From contig NC_081826.1 of the NCBI RefSeq assembly GCF_030867095.1, forward strand, positions 43,006,001 through 43,070,000: a DNA stretch of 64,000 nucleotides, given 5' to 3'. Below, piece after piece: positions 46,801-58,574 of the stretch; within the stretch, counting starts at the first letter, position 1; the number at the start of each line of letters is the position of its first letter. A model generated the notes under the pieces. It worked only from the letters and a program-made list of their open reading frames with translations, did no database searches and was not told where the DNA came from. The position numbers were made by a program, and so were the translations under genes. Source of the DNA: Alligator mississippiensis (taxonomy: Eukaryota; Chordata; Crocodylia; Alligatoridae).

Positions 46801-49800
46801 TTGTGTCCAGGGCTCTTTGCTATGGTTGATGACCATGCTAATTGTTAAAATAGTGCAAAAGTAACTTTTTCAACATTTCATAACTGTTCTAAGGCACCAT
46901 GGTGCAGCGCACACATGCAACCATAACCAAGTCCCTAAAGTGTATCAAAGCTGTGGGGAGTAATGTTATGGTACCATTTGGCAAACTAGTTGCTGCAATG
47001 TCTACAAGGCCTTAAAGATCAGAGTTTGTTTTTTAAAGGCCTATTTATGCTGACATCTGTGTGGAAAAACTTACCTCAACTCACCTCTGAAATTGATTTG
47101 GCATTGGTGGGTGTTGTATTGCTTAAAATACATTTTGTCTGTTCTGTTTGTACCATGTTTGGGACAGTTTCGACTTGCTCCATGCTGGCAGCCAAACCAC
47201 TTGAAAGATTATTTGTGTGGGAAATCCTTCTTAGAATAGTAGGGCTCAGCCTTCTGGCTCTGCAGGCTGGATGAGTGGTATGGAGCTAGTCTGTGGGCCA
47301 GATCCCATGGGTGCATTCAGTCTGTAGGCCAGATCCAGTACGGAGTTAGCATCATATGATTGGTCTGCGAGTGAGATCTGGTGTGCTGGTTCCTGTCATT
47401 GAACAACCCTGCACACCAGCCCAATCTTGTGCAGGGGTGCATGGGATGCACCATGCAGATCCAGTGCATGGGGCCACAGGTGCAGCCTGTAGAGCTGCCC
47501 ATGGGTCTAGAAATTTTGGCAGTGGGGATGCAGTGTAAGTGCTAACTGCTGTAGCTTGGGAAGCTAACAAAATGCACTTTGAGCAAATGTAGCTCCTCCC
47601 TCCATCTATACAAAAAAAAAATTCATTTTGGAAGGGAGTTGAGTTTCTAAGTCTCTGTACACAGCCATGGCAGTTCAACACTGCCACCACTCCCCTACTG
47701 TCAAATTTCCAGACCCAATGGGAGGCTTGTGGGTTGGATGGTAGACTGCTGTTCTAGAGCAGGGTTGGCTATTTTGCAAGACCTTTTGTTAAGACTGTCT
47801 TGCTGTTGCTGCCCATAGTAGATCTTGAGTTACAGTGACTGCATGTTGGTAAATTCCATGCTGTTAAATGCCCCAGGCAGGGGGCTATTGGAGTTGGTAG
47901 CCATCGTTGCCCTTATTTAGATCTGAACTCCACTGTTGCTATCATCAGGGGACTTACACTACTGGCAAGTGTTGAAATACTTGGAGGAAAGAAGTTATAC
48001 ACCTGAACATAAAGTTATGCAAATTGTATGACTTGACCATTCATTCCCAATATAATGTTCTCCATCATCTCTGAATTGGCTCATTTTTGGCTACTGTTGA
48101 ATTGGCTATTGCTAAGAGGTTACCCAACTTGATTAACACCTCAGCTGAACACCACTGCTCCAGCAGTGCTCCATATCCTGGTTAAAGTTATGGTAGTCCT
48201 CTATACCTTGTTTAAACTTTATCTACCTGCCATTATCAGCCACGGCAGGAAACTTAGTGGAGGGCTGAGTGGGTGAGTACATACAGAGCCTTTGTGGGTG
48301 GATGTGCAGAATGTGATGCAGAAAGGTGGCTTATTGCTTCCCCTCTTTCCCTCCATCCTGGTGCCACCTCCCTTTTTCCCCCCCCCCCAATATGCATACT
48401 GCTAACTTGTGGCTCTTCTTACAAAGTCACTGTATTGCAGAAAATATGGAAGCATTAGTAAGCAAGCTCCTTGGCTTGTACAGCAGTAAATGTTAAATCT
48501 GCAAGTTACTTCTTTTCATGTCCCACTGAATATTAGCTATACAACTTAGCTTGCATGCTTTTAAAGGAATTGTCTCTTCAGGAAGGGTTCTACTTGAGTT
48601 TAGTTAAAACATGTCACTCTTGAGAAGATTTGAACAATTATTTAGGGCTCAAGAAATTATTTGGACAAATTGTTGGAAAATGCGAGTAGCTCTACATACA
48701 GCTTTTAAATTTGAAGGCAAACTAGATCTTAAACCAATATTGTTTTGTTTTGGCTTTTGCTTCTATTTTCATTTTAAGCAGTTTTGGACCTTGTGGAACC
48801 CAGAGAGATGTATTGTGTTTGAACTTCTGTAGTGATTGTTCCCCCCCACCCCTCCATCCAGTATATTGTAAACATGGCTACCTTTAGCACATGTCAAGGA
48901 CAAAGATCACTGACCACTAAACGTGTTAGAAAGCATAATGCTGGGAAGAAATCATCAAGCTTTTCCAAAAAGTGTTTGAACTAAAATTTGTGTTGGGCTT
49001 TTTGTTCCTAGGTCTGTGAAGTATACGCACTTCACAGGGAAACCTTCTACCTGGCTCAAGACTTTTTTGATAGGTTCATGTTGACACAAAAAAATATCAA
49101 TAAGAACATGCTTCAGCTTATAGGAATTACCTCATTATTCATTGCTTCCAAACTTGAGGTAAGTTGCTGTGTGTGGAGTTCTATATTGCTGGCTGGAATA
49201 ATGTGATATATTATTTTTTTATTTTTTTTTATTAGAACTTTTTTATAATTATTTTGGAGGGAGAGGAGTTATCAACACAAGACTTCAGAGTGTTTTGAAC
49301 CTGGTATTAATACAAGTAAAGCCTGGGTGAAGACAGAAAAAATAATTGTACTGCTTAAAGGGAGGGCTTACCATGATTCAGCTGAATCCTAACTACTGTT
49401 TTGTGGTTTTTAACTCCCACTTACCACAATATATTTTACCACCTGTCTTGTTGGGTAAATCACTGCTTCACTTATGCATGATTGGGGTAGGCAGATGAAC
49501 CAGTGGATCATCTATTTTGCTCACAAATGGTATGCCCCCCACCTCCCCAGGTATAACTACTGTCTGTGCACACCCATAAAATTGTCAGTCCTTTGGTGGA
49601 GAAACCATATGTGCAACACAGCTTAAACTATGTTGGCTTTCTTCATCAACTTAGCTGAATTTATATCTGGAATTTTGTTGGTTTAGAGTCTGACTTTCTC
49701 TCACTCTTACCAGTGTAATTTGTGAGAGCAAGACTTTGTAGGGCAGATGTGAGCTGGCTTTTGTCTAGGTTACTGCCATAATATTACCAAGATAACTTTA

Positions 49801-52800
49801 TTGACACTGCTTTTCTAGTAGAGAGTAAGCCTTAGAAAATGGGATGGTAATTGGTGTAACTTACAACAGCTTTATTGGTCTGTTACAGCTGTTTAAATAA
49901 CCAAGTGTCTGTCTACTTTCTGGGATGTTTTAGTCAAGGAGGACCCTGCCTTGTGCAGGGGGCTAGACTAGATGACTTTGTGATCAGTCTCTTCCAGCCC
50001 TACATTGGGATGATCCTATGAAGTGAGGGCTATAGAACATGAAAATAGTATAAGTAGGAAACAATTCAAATCCTTTGGCCAACATTTCCCCTCTGAATAA
50101 AACTTGTTCTAATAAATATATGGAATCTGGAATATCTACTTTATACCCATCTCTGCATGTGTAGGTTCCAGTATGTGTTAGTCAAAAAACAAACTTCTTT
50201 GTTTTTATATCATAAGAAATAGCTGAAGAATGGTATTTATTTTGTTTGAAAGGGTAAGTCATCTCTAATAGTGGGGAAAAGTTGTGAAATGCCCTTTTTT
50301 AGTTCTTTGCAGAATCCAGAACTGTTCTAATATTTACAACTTTCCTTCTCCTATAAAAAGGAAATCTATGCTCCTAAAATACAAGAATTTGCCTATGTTA
50401 CTGATGGTGCTTGCAGTGAAGATGATATCATAAGAATGGAACTCATTATATTAAAGGTAACAACAGTCTCTCTCAAGTTGGTTGTGATGGCTGTATTTTA
50501 GCAACTTATTTCATGACTTTCTTCTAATACAAGCAAAAGGTACTTTAAGTTAGCATCTGCCATTGGGTGAAGGGCTCATTTAAGACACTGTCTTGCAGAA
50601 ACCCTTCATTTTTGTCTTCTGCAAGAAAAGGTTGGGTTTTGAGCTCTTGGTAAGTCTTTAGAAGTGACCCATAACCCTGCCTTGCTACTCTACAACCACA
50701 AAAATAACTGACTACAGGGGCGTGTCCCAAAAAGGGCCCGCATGCAGTTTGCAGTGCCTTGAAGCAGTAGCACATGTGAACCCATTTGCACTGTTCATTT
50801 GCAGCATGGCATGGTTAATTTGTTTGTGGCTTTCTGACGATAGGAGATCCTGGTGTCAAAAAAAAAAAAAAAAGCCCCTAAATCAGTGTGGTGCACATGG
50901 CAGCAGTGTGTGCTGCCAGAAAGGGAGCCTGGCTGGACTGGCTTTGGCTGTCCTGGGAGGCCCCAAGAATTCCAGGTACTGGCCCCAGCCTCCTCTGTCC
51001 CACCCGGGTCACTGCCATGTGCTAGACCACACATGCTGGGGCATGTGCGGAGACATATGTGCCACTGTTGTTTGTCCCATGGGAAATGTGTGGCCCTTAA
51101 GATGTGCACTCATCAGGACATGCCCTGGGTCTGCAAAAGGGTCCTTGCCTGGCCTGGGCAGACTCCTGTTTTGCAGAGATGTTTGGTTCTTCGCTGTGAA
51201 TAGAATCAAGTTTTGAAACTTCAGAAACCACTGTGAACATAAATCACTCTTCCCTGTTCCACTCCATGAATGAACTAGGTATATCTTGGTGGAGAGCATA
51301 TTTTGCCTCTTGTGGGCATCTTGTGCTTAAGGATTATTATCTGCTTGGTAATGGTGAAAGGAGGGGTAGGAGAGGCATTCTGGTTCTTTTTAAATGGAAG
51401 TTATATGTGGGATCTTGGATGGCATTTTGAGACCTCCAACATGGTAGTTGGGTCTAACCTAAATGGGGAGGGAGGCAACTAAATTGAATGGGAAATGGGG
51501 AAGCCGATGCAGAAGATCTGGAGTTGTACTTTGTGGGGCAAGAATGCTTTATGCTCTTAGTTCTAGGGCAGTTAAATGTTGTTTATTTGCAGGCTTTAAA
51601 ATGGGAACTGTGTCCAGTGACTATCATTTCCTGGCTGAATCTTTATCTTCAAGTGGATGCTCTGAAAGATGTTCCAAAAGTGCTGCTACCTCAGTATTCT
51701 CAGGAAAAATTCATTCAGATAGCACAGGTTGGTAGTCATCTCATTTAGTGCACATCACCACTAGGGTTCCTTTGTGGGGACAGAAGTATATTTGATGTGT
51801 CAACAGAGATGACCCAAGCAGGGTGCGGGGCCCCATCCCTGGACATGAGGAAGCCGGCAGCAGATTCAGAGGGCAAGAAGTGTTGGATGTGCTAGATTCA
51901 GGGGGGGACGATGCCAAGTGGCTGGACATGAAGCTGGTGGCAGTGTGGAGTCACTGCGGCTGTTCTGTGGGGCCTCCCAAAGCATGAGGCCCTGGGTGGT
52001 TGGCCAGATGGGTGGCCCCATGTCAAGATCTCCAAGAACATACCAAGCCTTATAAAATAGATTAATGTTACAGTGTAAAAGGGGGGTTAAAACCTTACTG
52101 TTGGTTGAATATCAACAGTCTGCTAAATATTTATAATAGTAATTCTCAGCAAGGGTACAATGACACCTAGGGGTGCCTTTAAGATCCTTTCAAGGGTGCC
52201 ATAGAATGCTATATACAACAGTAGCATTTTAAGGTGTGCATTGAAAATGTGACTTAATCTCTGGGTTTATCTTGCAAATAAGAATCCATAGTTCCACCAA
52301 AAATCTGACCTGTTGTCTATCTTGTGGCTTCTTTCAGTAGAACCACTTTATCTTTCTGTAGTCAAAAACAAGTGAAAAATAAGAACTGGCATTGTACAAG
52401 GGATGCCTTGAGTCTAGAAAGGTTAAGAATTGCTATGGTGGACTCTTTTTTTTTCTTCCTTGGATGGTTTTAACAACCTTGCACTAGTCTTTCCATAACT
52501 AGTTATGGAATCCATGCTGTAGGACTAAACAATAGGTGTCTGTTTAGTGTTGGGTACATAGGACTAGAGTGCAACACAAAGCATGTACTTGGGTGGCAAA
52601 GGTTTTGAAGATATGAACTCAAGCTACATACCAATAAATGAAAATAAAATGTAGTATGAAAAAAATTCATGGTGGTGTTCCAGTCTTCAGGAATGTACTG
52701 ATAAAGGCTTTTTGTCAGTGGTGTAAAAAATAATAGGGTAAACAAGTTTGGTATATGAAAATAAGATTGAATTCTGGGAAAAGAAATCTTGAAACCTGAA

Positions 52801-55137
52801 ATAATTTGGATCCTATGGACTCTTCTTTTCAGGCCTACAATGGCTTATCCAGGCAAGATGTTAACTGAGAAAAAGCCAGTTCACTGTACAAACAATTTCT
52901 AGCAATCAATATAAAATATCTGTTTAATTATGGATGGGGATGATTTAATTGCTATATGCTTGCATTTATGATTAATACCTCCCTGGACTTCTACAATCTC
53001 AGTTTGTAGAAGTATACAAAATAGTCTTGGATGGCTCTCATCAGTCTGTAAGCAGAACAGTAAATGACTTTGCACCCCAATTCAGAGTGATCCTTATTCT
53101 GATGCTGTCTACATCTTGTGTACATGCAGGAAGCTTCCAAGGGGTAACCAAAATTGATGTGAAAACTGACTTTGTTTAACAAATGCAACTTAGTATCACT
53201 GTATCTTTTAGTTCATTAGTCTGTAACACAAGGTTAAAGTTTCCTTTGAAAGTTTAAATCCTGATGGCTAACTTTTAACTGGCTTGTGCATGTTTGAATA
53301 TAATAACCATGGTACAGTGTATCCTTGTAGTGGTAGGCTTCATCCTATGCTTCTGGGAATCTTTCTCTGTTATAACAGAAACTTTGTAACCTTATTGTTT
53401 CCACAGCTGTTAGACCTATGTATTCTAGATGTCAATTCTCTGGACTTCCAGTATAGGACACTGGCTGCTGCTGCGCTCTGCCACTATACCTCAGTTGAAG
53501 TAGTTAAGAAAGCTTCAGGTAAAGTAGACAGTTGCTGTGATGGCTCCTAAAGGCTCATGTGGTTACAATTAACTTTTGAACTCTTGGAACAGTACAATTT
53601 TCTAGCAAATTGAACTAAGGCTATTAGAATTGATAGGCTTTAAAAATAGTTCATGCTCATATACTTCCTTCCCCACCCCCCCCCCTCCACTTCTCATCCT
53701 TGCCTGAGAGAGATGTATTCAGTTTTTGTACCATCTTGGGTCTACTTGCCATATTTGCAGCCCCAGTAAAACTGTAGGGAGCAAATTTTTTATTTTTTCC
53801 AGAACTTTTTTAACAACCAACCAACCAGATTCTCAAACGCACAATATTTAGGGGGGAAAACAGTTTTAGGAACTCTTGATATTGCTAGTTACTTGCCTTT
53901 GCTCCCTTTTAATACAACTAGTGTCATGTCACTAGCAACTCATGATCTAGCGCTAGTTCTTACAGTTTTTTTTTCTATTTCTTGTAGTTCTTATAGGTGT
54001 TAACCTGTTTCCATTCAGTCTTCCTTGGCTGTCAATAGCAGTGCATGATAAAATGTAAATTGCTCTTCTAAAGCAGACATCCCAGAATATTTTCCTATAG
54101 TACAGGGGAGGATAAATTGGAAGTTGTAGAAAGTAGGGTGATAGTATGAAAAATCATTCAATTCAGATGCTAATAAAATGCAGGGGGGTGGGCTAGTTAA
54201 CCCCAAAGCCCTTTAATAGGCAGGTTTGAGTTGTTTTTAATCTTTGTTGGGGGGAGGCTGGCTGGTAGGGAGTCAATAGCAAGGGGGGGGAGGGTAACAA
54301 CATAATTTTTGAGATCCTGATGTCTAATCAATAGAATGCTAAGATGGTAAATGTTAGGCAGAAATTACAATATCAGAAAGAATCTATCATTTAACAACTG
54401 GTCCAAGCTAGTCAATACTTGGCTACTATAAAAATGAAACTCCCTCTAAAATCAATGTCCTGTCATTGGCTGTGAAGTAAACGATCCAGGTGATGGCAAA
54501 ATGAGGTAACTCAGTGGATGTTCCAGGCTGAGAACTTATCCCTACTCTGCTGCTTTAAGACCTGTGTGTGTTTTAGTTCTGCCCCCCCCCCCCCCAAATA
54601 ATTAAAGGTGTAGTGGTTATCTATGCTATTTTGACATCTGTTGAACACAACTTTTGCTAATGGAAGTGGTGAGACCTCTAATAGTAAGAGTGGAGGTCTC
54701 TAAGAGCTCTGCTCTTATTCATCAGAGTTTCTCAGGAGACCTGTGTTTTTTGTTTTTTCCCCTCTTACCATTTTCTGCCCGTTCCTTTAGTAGATAAAGA
54801 ATGTCTTAAACAAATCTTGAAACATGCTTTTCTGTGCTGCTGTAATTCCATATAGATGCACACAGCTTAGTGGCTCTTAACATGTGCAAAGTTGCTAATA
54901 TGCAATATATAGTCAGTCATTGTAGGCTGGTGGAAGAACTTAAAAAGCTTTTGGGGGGAAAAAATTCCAGCTTGGTGTTCACAAAATATGCAGTATAGCT
55001 GCCTTTTAGGATGTATGCCTATCCTGTAAGTTGGTCATAGCCATCCATTGCTGTTGTTTAATCTACAAAAAAAACTTGGATCTTGCCTTTTTATTTTTGC
55101 AACCAAATCATTCCATGCATTGACCCTCATGCAAGTA

Positions 55138-55169
<32 letters not shown>

Positions 55170-57052
55170 AAGTGCAGAGGGCTGCTGCATGAATAATTAG
55201 AGGTATCCACAAGGGGGGAAAAAAGTTGCACAGGTGATGGATCTCTGAATTGTCTTGTCAGAACAGTGGGTGGAGAGGACAGATGTACAGTGCAGATATA
55301 TGCAAGCTGACATGAAATGTGTGCAGATCTATTGTGTATGTAATCTTTTTTTACTTGCCCTGTAGGTTTAGATTGGGATGGTATTTCAGAATGTGTTGCG
55401 TGGATGGTCCCTTTTTTTAGAGTGGCAAGAAAAGCCCCAGTGAAACTGAAGAATTTTAAGAAGGTTGCAGTAGAAGATGTACATAATATTCAAACCCATA
55501 CAAATTACTTGGACATGCTGGTATGTATTGTGTGTTGGCTTTGTTTTGGTAGTTGGGCTACCATAGCTAAAACTCACTGTTTTCCCTAGAACTGGTGGAA
55601 ATTTTGCAATGATTTAATGGGCAGATCTTTCTTGTCACTGCTTTGGGTTGGGGAGTCCATTGGCTACAACTACAGCTCAACAACCAAAAAAGAAACATCC
55701 TGCTGCATTCTGTGAAAATCTGCATATACCAAGAACTTGGAAAAATGCCCATTAGACCCTCCTTGCACTCTATGCAGGGGGAGGGATTTCAGTCAGGCAT
55801 CTGACACTGTTTCCATGGCCTTCCCTTTAGTAAGCTAAGGAATACTGTCTACATCAGCAGTTCCCAAACTGACAGATTGCACACCACCAATTTTAAAACA
55901 ATACCTTAAGTACCACCAACAAATTTTTGTAATATCAAGTAATTAAAGTAAATCTGTTTATTGTGTACCACAGATCGGGAACTGCTGGTCTACATGAAAG
56001 TACTGCCCCTTCCCTGCTCCTCCTAAGCTTATGTGTAGCTCCTGCTGGCAATGAGCCGGGCCAGGGCTGTGGCCTGCTATGAAAAACCCAGGCTGCTTAC
56101 AACAGTGGCTGCACCAAAATCTGAAGTCCTGGTCAAACTCACTGCTGAAAGTGACTGCATGTGCCTTGAGGCACATAATGCAGCAAGGGACCAGGGCTGT
56201 ACTACCACAGATCAGTCCCTCACATCTCCCCTGCCATCTACCCCTGGCATGCCAACATCTTGTAAGCCCAGGTGAAGCAGGTTTTTCAGTACTTGGCCCA
56301 AACACATTGCCAACCCCTGTGATAAGACTGCTTGTGGTGGCTGCTGCAAATGGGAACAATGGTCTTAAATTGCAGCTGGGCAAGCTTAGGTTGGATATGC
56401 AGTAAACTGTCTCATTATGAAGGTAATTAATGCATTGGAAGAGCCTACCTAGAGGCTGTGACATCTTCATTCTGGAAAGATTTTTTTTTCCCCTAAGAGT
56501 AGAATAGCTTAGACCAGGGGCTGGAGTAAGTGTCTTCATAATGTCCCTTCAAGCCTTACTTTTTCTATAGTTTTTGATTACCTGTTACCATGGTTATGCT
56601 GCAAGTCTGTCTTTGCATAAACTGCTCCCCAGTGGTAGCATGGACTCCCACCCACCTCATCCAGACTGCAGCAAGTGCATGGGCAGCTCTTAACCTAGAA
56701 CGCTAGAAATAAGTGCCATGCAGGTAGTAACCATTTTCAACCACTTATTCATACTAAGAGATATTAAAACTTAAACGATCAAGATGACTCGCTCTTTTTT
56801 TTTTTTTTTTTTAAAGAAACTGCTCCAGCAACTTAAGGACAAGTAGGGGGGGAAAAAAAACCTGAATTAAGAATTCGGCAAAAATATTAAGGCTTATTTA
56901 AGAAGGTACTTACTCCATTACCAATTCATGTTGTTTCTTTGACTATACAGGATGACGTTAATAGTGGAGAGGCTTCTACAGCACTAGGACAGCTATCCCC
57001 AGTGTCTACAGGAGGAATAATAACACCCCCCAAAAGCACAGAAAAGAAGTGA
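42340..57052 (+). CDS. CCNE2: G1/S-specific cyclin E2 (eleven coding exons)
   Basis: Coding exons: 42340-42353, 42455-42578, 42786-42845, 44630-44781, 46492-46627, 49012-49158, 50361-50456, 51593-51727, 53407-53518, 55366-55520, 56951-57052, all GT-AG with compatible phases, 410 aa (human 404). Exon 2 begins at 42315 and the ATG has A at -3. Residues 40-44 (KKRKV) form a nuclear localisation signal. The N-terminal cyclin box (about 120-255) includes [16 protein letters not shown] and [15 protein letters not shown]; the C-terminal box spans about 256-385. The tail IITPPKST (T402, S406) is the Cdc4/Fbw7-type phosphodegron. Cyclin E2 binds CDK2 to drive S-phase entry. Odd points: Q12-Q14 are followed by eight prolines (15-22), absent in human, and the acceptor at 42786 is a CAGCAG tandem, allowing a 409-aa form. 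Confidence 0.97.
42478..42507 (+). repeat. CCNE2: In-frame trinucleotide tract coding for Gln-Pro run
   Basis: CAG codons pass into CCG/CCA codons, giving QQQ followed by eight prolines near the cyclin E2 N terminus. The run of five CCA codons is a short, potentially length-variable microsatellite inside coding sequence. Confidence 0.85.
42968..43540 (+). mobile_element. MIR SINE split by a MITE
   Basis: Left part 42968-43031 (GCACAGTGGTTAAAGCACAAG, CTGAGCTCTGCCAC) and right part from about 43393 (GATCTTGGGAAAGTCAG) are the two halves of a MIR core in the correct order. The intervening 360 bp carries inverted ends and is listed separately. CCNE2 intron 4. Confidence 0.6.
43032..43391. mobile_element. 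MITE inserted in a MIR
   Basis: Ends GGCTTTATCTGCACATT and CATGTAGACAAGGTC are imperfect inverted repeats of the CTTGTCTANAC group. No coding capacity. Boundaries rest on where MIR similarity stops and resumes. Confidence 0.5.
43778..43808. repeat. (GT)n microsatellite
   Basis: About fourteen GT dinucleotides in CCNE2 intron 4; expected to be length-polymorphic. Confidence 0.9.
45353..45590. repeat. Palindromic repeat with Penelope-tail-like arms
   Basis: Arm 45353-45400 (AGGATTTTGTGTGGTTATC, TTTTATTGGACCAACTG) is the reverse complement, with several mismatches, of 45472-45515. The TCTTTTATTGGACCAA motif resembles the end of the Penelope-like element at 60110-60200 (ATCTTTTATTAGATCAA). It lies in CCNE2 intron 5 and has no coding capacity. 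Confidence 0.5.
45885..45960 (+). mobile_element. CR1-type 3' end remnant
   Basis: GGGCTTGGACTAAATAACCTTC followed by GAGGCCCCTTCCATCC matches the terminal 60-70 bp of old CR1 elements (GGGGTTGGACTAGATGACCTTC). Very short; identified by this tail only. Confidence 0.55.
46130..46404. mobile_element. MITE with inverted ends
   Basis: Left end GGGTACATCTACCCATGATG and right end GGCAATGTGTAGATGCATCC are imperfect inverted repeats 275 bp apart. Internally TATGTTGCTATAG and CTATGGCAACATA form a second palindrome near 46150-46184. PIF/Harbinger-like is likely. CCNE2 intron 5, ending about 90 bp before the next exon. Confidence 0.55.
47235..47760. mobile_element. hAT-like GC-rich repeat, unclassified
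   Basis: It contains repeated TGGGCCAGATCC-type phrases (GTGGGCCAGATCCCATG, GTAGGCCAGATCCAGTA), like the large hAT copies at 8152 and 12114, but no matching termini or duplication. CCNE2 intron 6. Confidence 0.35.
49935..50022 (+). mobile_element. CR1-type 3' end remnant
   Basis: GGGGGCTAGACTAGATGACTTTG followed by CTTCCAGCCCTAC and GATCCTATGAA is the CR1 terminal sequence. CCNE2 intron 7. Confidence 0.65.
50710..51170. repeat. GC-rich repeat-like block in CCNE2 intron 8
   Basis: This block is much more GC-rich than the surrounding intron and contains a 15-base A run at about 50859. No family, termini or coding domain could be assigned; frames across it are chance. Confidence 0.3.
51940..52025. 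repeat. GC-rich unclassified repeat related to 39625-39740
   Basis: Reverse-complement similarity to 39625-39740 over GGGGCC, CACCCAGGGCC and GGCCCCAC blocks. CCNE2 intron 9. Confidence 0.4.
52137..52435. mobile_element. hAT MITE of the TTCTCARCC-terminus family, copy 3
   Basis: Begins TAGTAATTCTCAGCAAGGGT and ends AAGGTTAAGAATTGCTA, with the marker TTCTGTAGTCAAAAA at about 52358. About 300 bp, like the other members. CCNE2 intron 9. Confidence 0.65.
55146..55171. repeat. Poly(A) run
   Basis: A run of about 26 A in CCNE2 intron 10. No SINE body was recognised directly 5' of it. Confidence 0.8.
55855..55987. mobile_element. Short hAT MITE with perfect target duplication
   Basis: The ends CAGCAGTTCCCAAACTG and ATCGGGAACTGCTG are inverted repeats, and GTCTACAT flanks both sides (55847-55854 and 55988-55995). 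At 133 bp it resembles MER5-type hAT-Charlie MITEs. CCNE2 intron 11. Confidence 0.85.
56040..56319. mobile_element. hAT element fragment with right terminus
   Basis: The right end CATTGCCAACCCCTG matches the terminus of the 20441-20687 element (GTTGCCTACCCCTG). The left end is missing, and the body is GC-rich and non-coding. CCNE2 intron 11. Confidence 0.5.
56370..56565 (+). mobile_element. Old CR1 3' fragment
   Basis: TTGCAGCTGGGCAAGCTTAGG, GATATGCAGTAAACTGTCTC and GACCAGGGGCTGGAGTAAG follow the order of the CR1 tail seen at 30595-31075, with heavy divergence. CCNE2 intron 11. Confidence 0.55.
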
Positions 57053-58357
57053 AACATGTAGAAATGACCTACAATGTGAACAACTTCAGAAGCAGGACTG
57101 CTTCAGTACAAGACTACACTAAACCTGAATCTAACCTGCTACTCTATCCTGCCACTCATGATATGTATGGTAGTAAAAGACAAGTTGAACCAATGGATGG
57201 AAGTTTGTTCTACAAACTGCAACTTTTCTGAACTGTTAAACTGGCAATTCCTCTATGCCACACAGGGTGCTGGACTAGATCCCTGCTGATCTAAACTGAT
57301 ACTACAGTAGTAGTGTTCCAAGTTGAACTTATTTAAAATGATGAATTTGTTTAATTATGGATTTCATCAACTCATTTATGTTGTCCAATAAGCCATTTTT
57401 CAAAAGTCCTGCCTACTCAGTTTACATGTCAGATCCACTTTCATGGGGGAGAGCCATAAAAGGTTATTTTGGACAACGGGAACAGCAGCTTATACATCAT
57501 TCCAGGGAGACAGCTTGTACATATTACCTAATGGTGATACGCTTGAAATAGTTGAGTTTCTACTTGATCTCTGCTAATACCATTTTTTCCTCTGTGTGTG
57601 GTATAAGTCTACCAGTTTGTCTTATCCCTACTGGTTAGGGATTACATGGGTCAGGGGCCATGTGGAGTTTACTTACTGCAAAGACTGAATCCATAACTGA
57701 TTCTAAATGCATTGGGACACTTGAATCAAACCAGTGAACTGGCAGATTAAAATAGCTTTAGGACTAGGGCAGACTGAAGAGATGCTCTAGCAAATTTAGT
57801 TTTCAAGCTCCAGTCTATCCTTGACCTCAGGTAAATGTACAGCTAAAAATATTGCTGCTGAAATAACTTAACTGGAATAGTTCTTGAAGGAAAAAGTCAT
57901 CTACTTGACAGCAAGACTGACTCAAACATAGACATTTAGCTAGAACTGGAGTAGGTATATAAAGAGTATGCCTAGCTCATTAAGATTCTGCAACCACTCA
58001 GAAAATACAAGTATTGGGAGGAAAAATGCTATGTACTGTAGAGTTATGTCTTACCAGTGTTTAAACAGCATTAACTACTGTATGCTCCTTTGAATATTCA
58101 ACTACCTCAGCTCATGAGGTGCTTAACTTTTGTTCTATAAAGGGACAGTATCTAGCAAAGGAGCTTCTCAAATTGGAGGAATGATGACCACAGTAGGGGT
58201 GCAGTAGTGGATCAACTACAAAGTTGATGTAGACCAAACAGAACATTTCTTAGTGTGTGATGCTATATTTACTGCCATGATGTACAAAACTGCTTCTATG
58301 AACACTTGAGTTGTATTAAGATCTAATATTGCCTTACCCAACTTCATTGCTTCTTCA

Positions 58358-58363
58358 AATAAA
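58358..58363 (+). terminator. CCNE2: CCNE2 proximal poly(A) signal
   Basis: AATAAA in CTTCAAATAAATTG, with cleavage expected near 58380. Its use would end CCNE2 before the predicted INTS8 3' end. Confidence 0.5.
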
Positions 58364-58431
58364 TTGTTAAAAAAAAATGGTGAAATTAACTAAATTTTCA
58401 ACCTTCTGTATAGTTTTGTAAAATAAGGGTT

Positions 58432-58437
58432 TTTATT
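58432..58437 (-). terminator. INTS8: INTS8 poly(A) signal
   Basis: TTTATT on the plus strand, AATAAA on the minus strand, about 140 nt downstream of the INTS8 stop codon. It is the first canonical signal met, with predicted cleavage near 58415. Confidence 0.55.
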
Positions 58438-58519
58438 GTAAGATTTCATATCTAAAAAAGAGAGTACAGTCTGTAAATATTGTATAAAAATTTTAAATAC
58501 TCTTAACAAATGAGTAAAA

Positions 58520-58525
58520 AATAAA
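58520..58525 (+). terminator. CCNE2: CCNE2 distal poly(A) signal
   Basis: AATAAA followed by GTGTTTGAAGTTTT, a typical GT/T-rich downstream element; cleavage expected near 58540. Confidence 0.65.
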
Positions 58526-58574
58526 AGTGTTTGAAGTTTTCCATTCTACACCCTCTTAATCTTTTAGCATTAGA

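Larger units (their letters stand above)
57053..58540 (+). other. CCNE2: CCNE2 3' UTR with two poly(A) signals
   Basis: The AT-rich UTR follows the TGA at 57050-57052. AATAAA signals lie at 58358-58363 (proximal) and 58520-58525 (distal). It carries two miR-26 seed matches (TACTTGA at 57561-57567 and 57902-57908); human CCNE2 is a known miR-26 target. A Pumilio-type motif TGTAAATA lies at 58472-58479, present only if the distal site is used. Confidence 0.7.

Noticed and set aside
50710-51216. 164-codon frame in CCNE2 intron 8
   Set aside because: It lies wholly within an intron, is rich in Cys/Trp/Gly without a domain, and overlaps a repeat-like GC-rich block.
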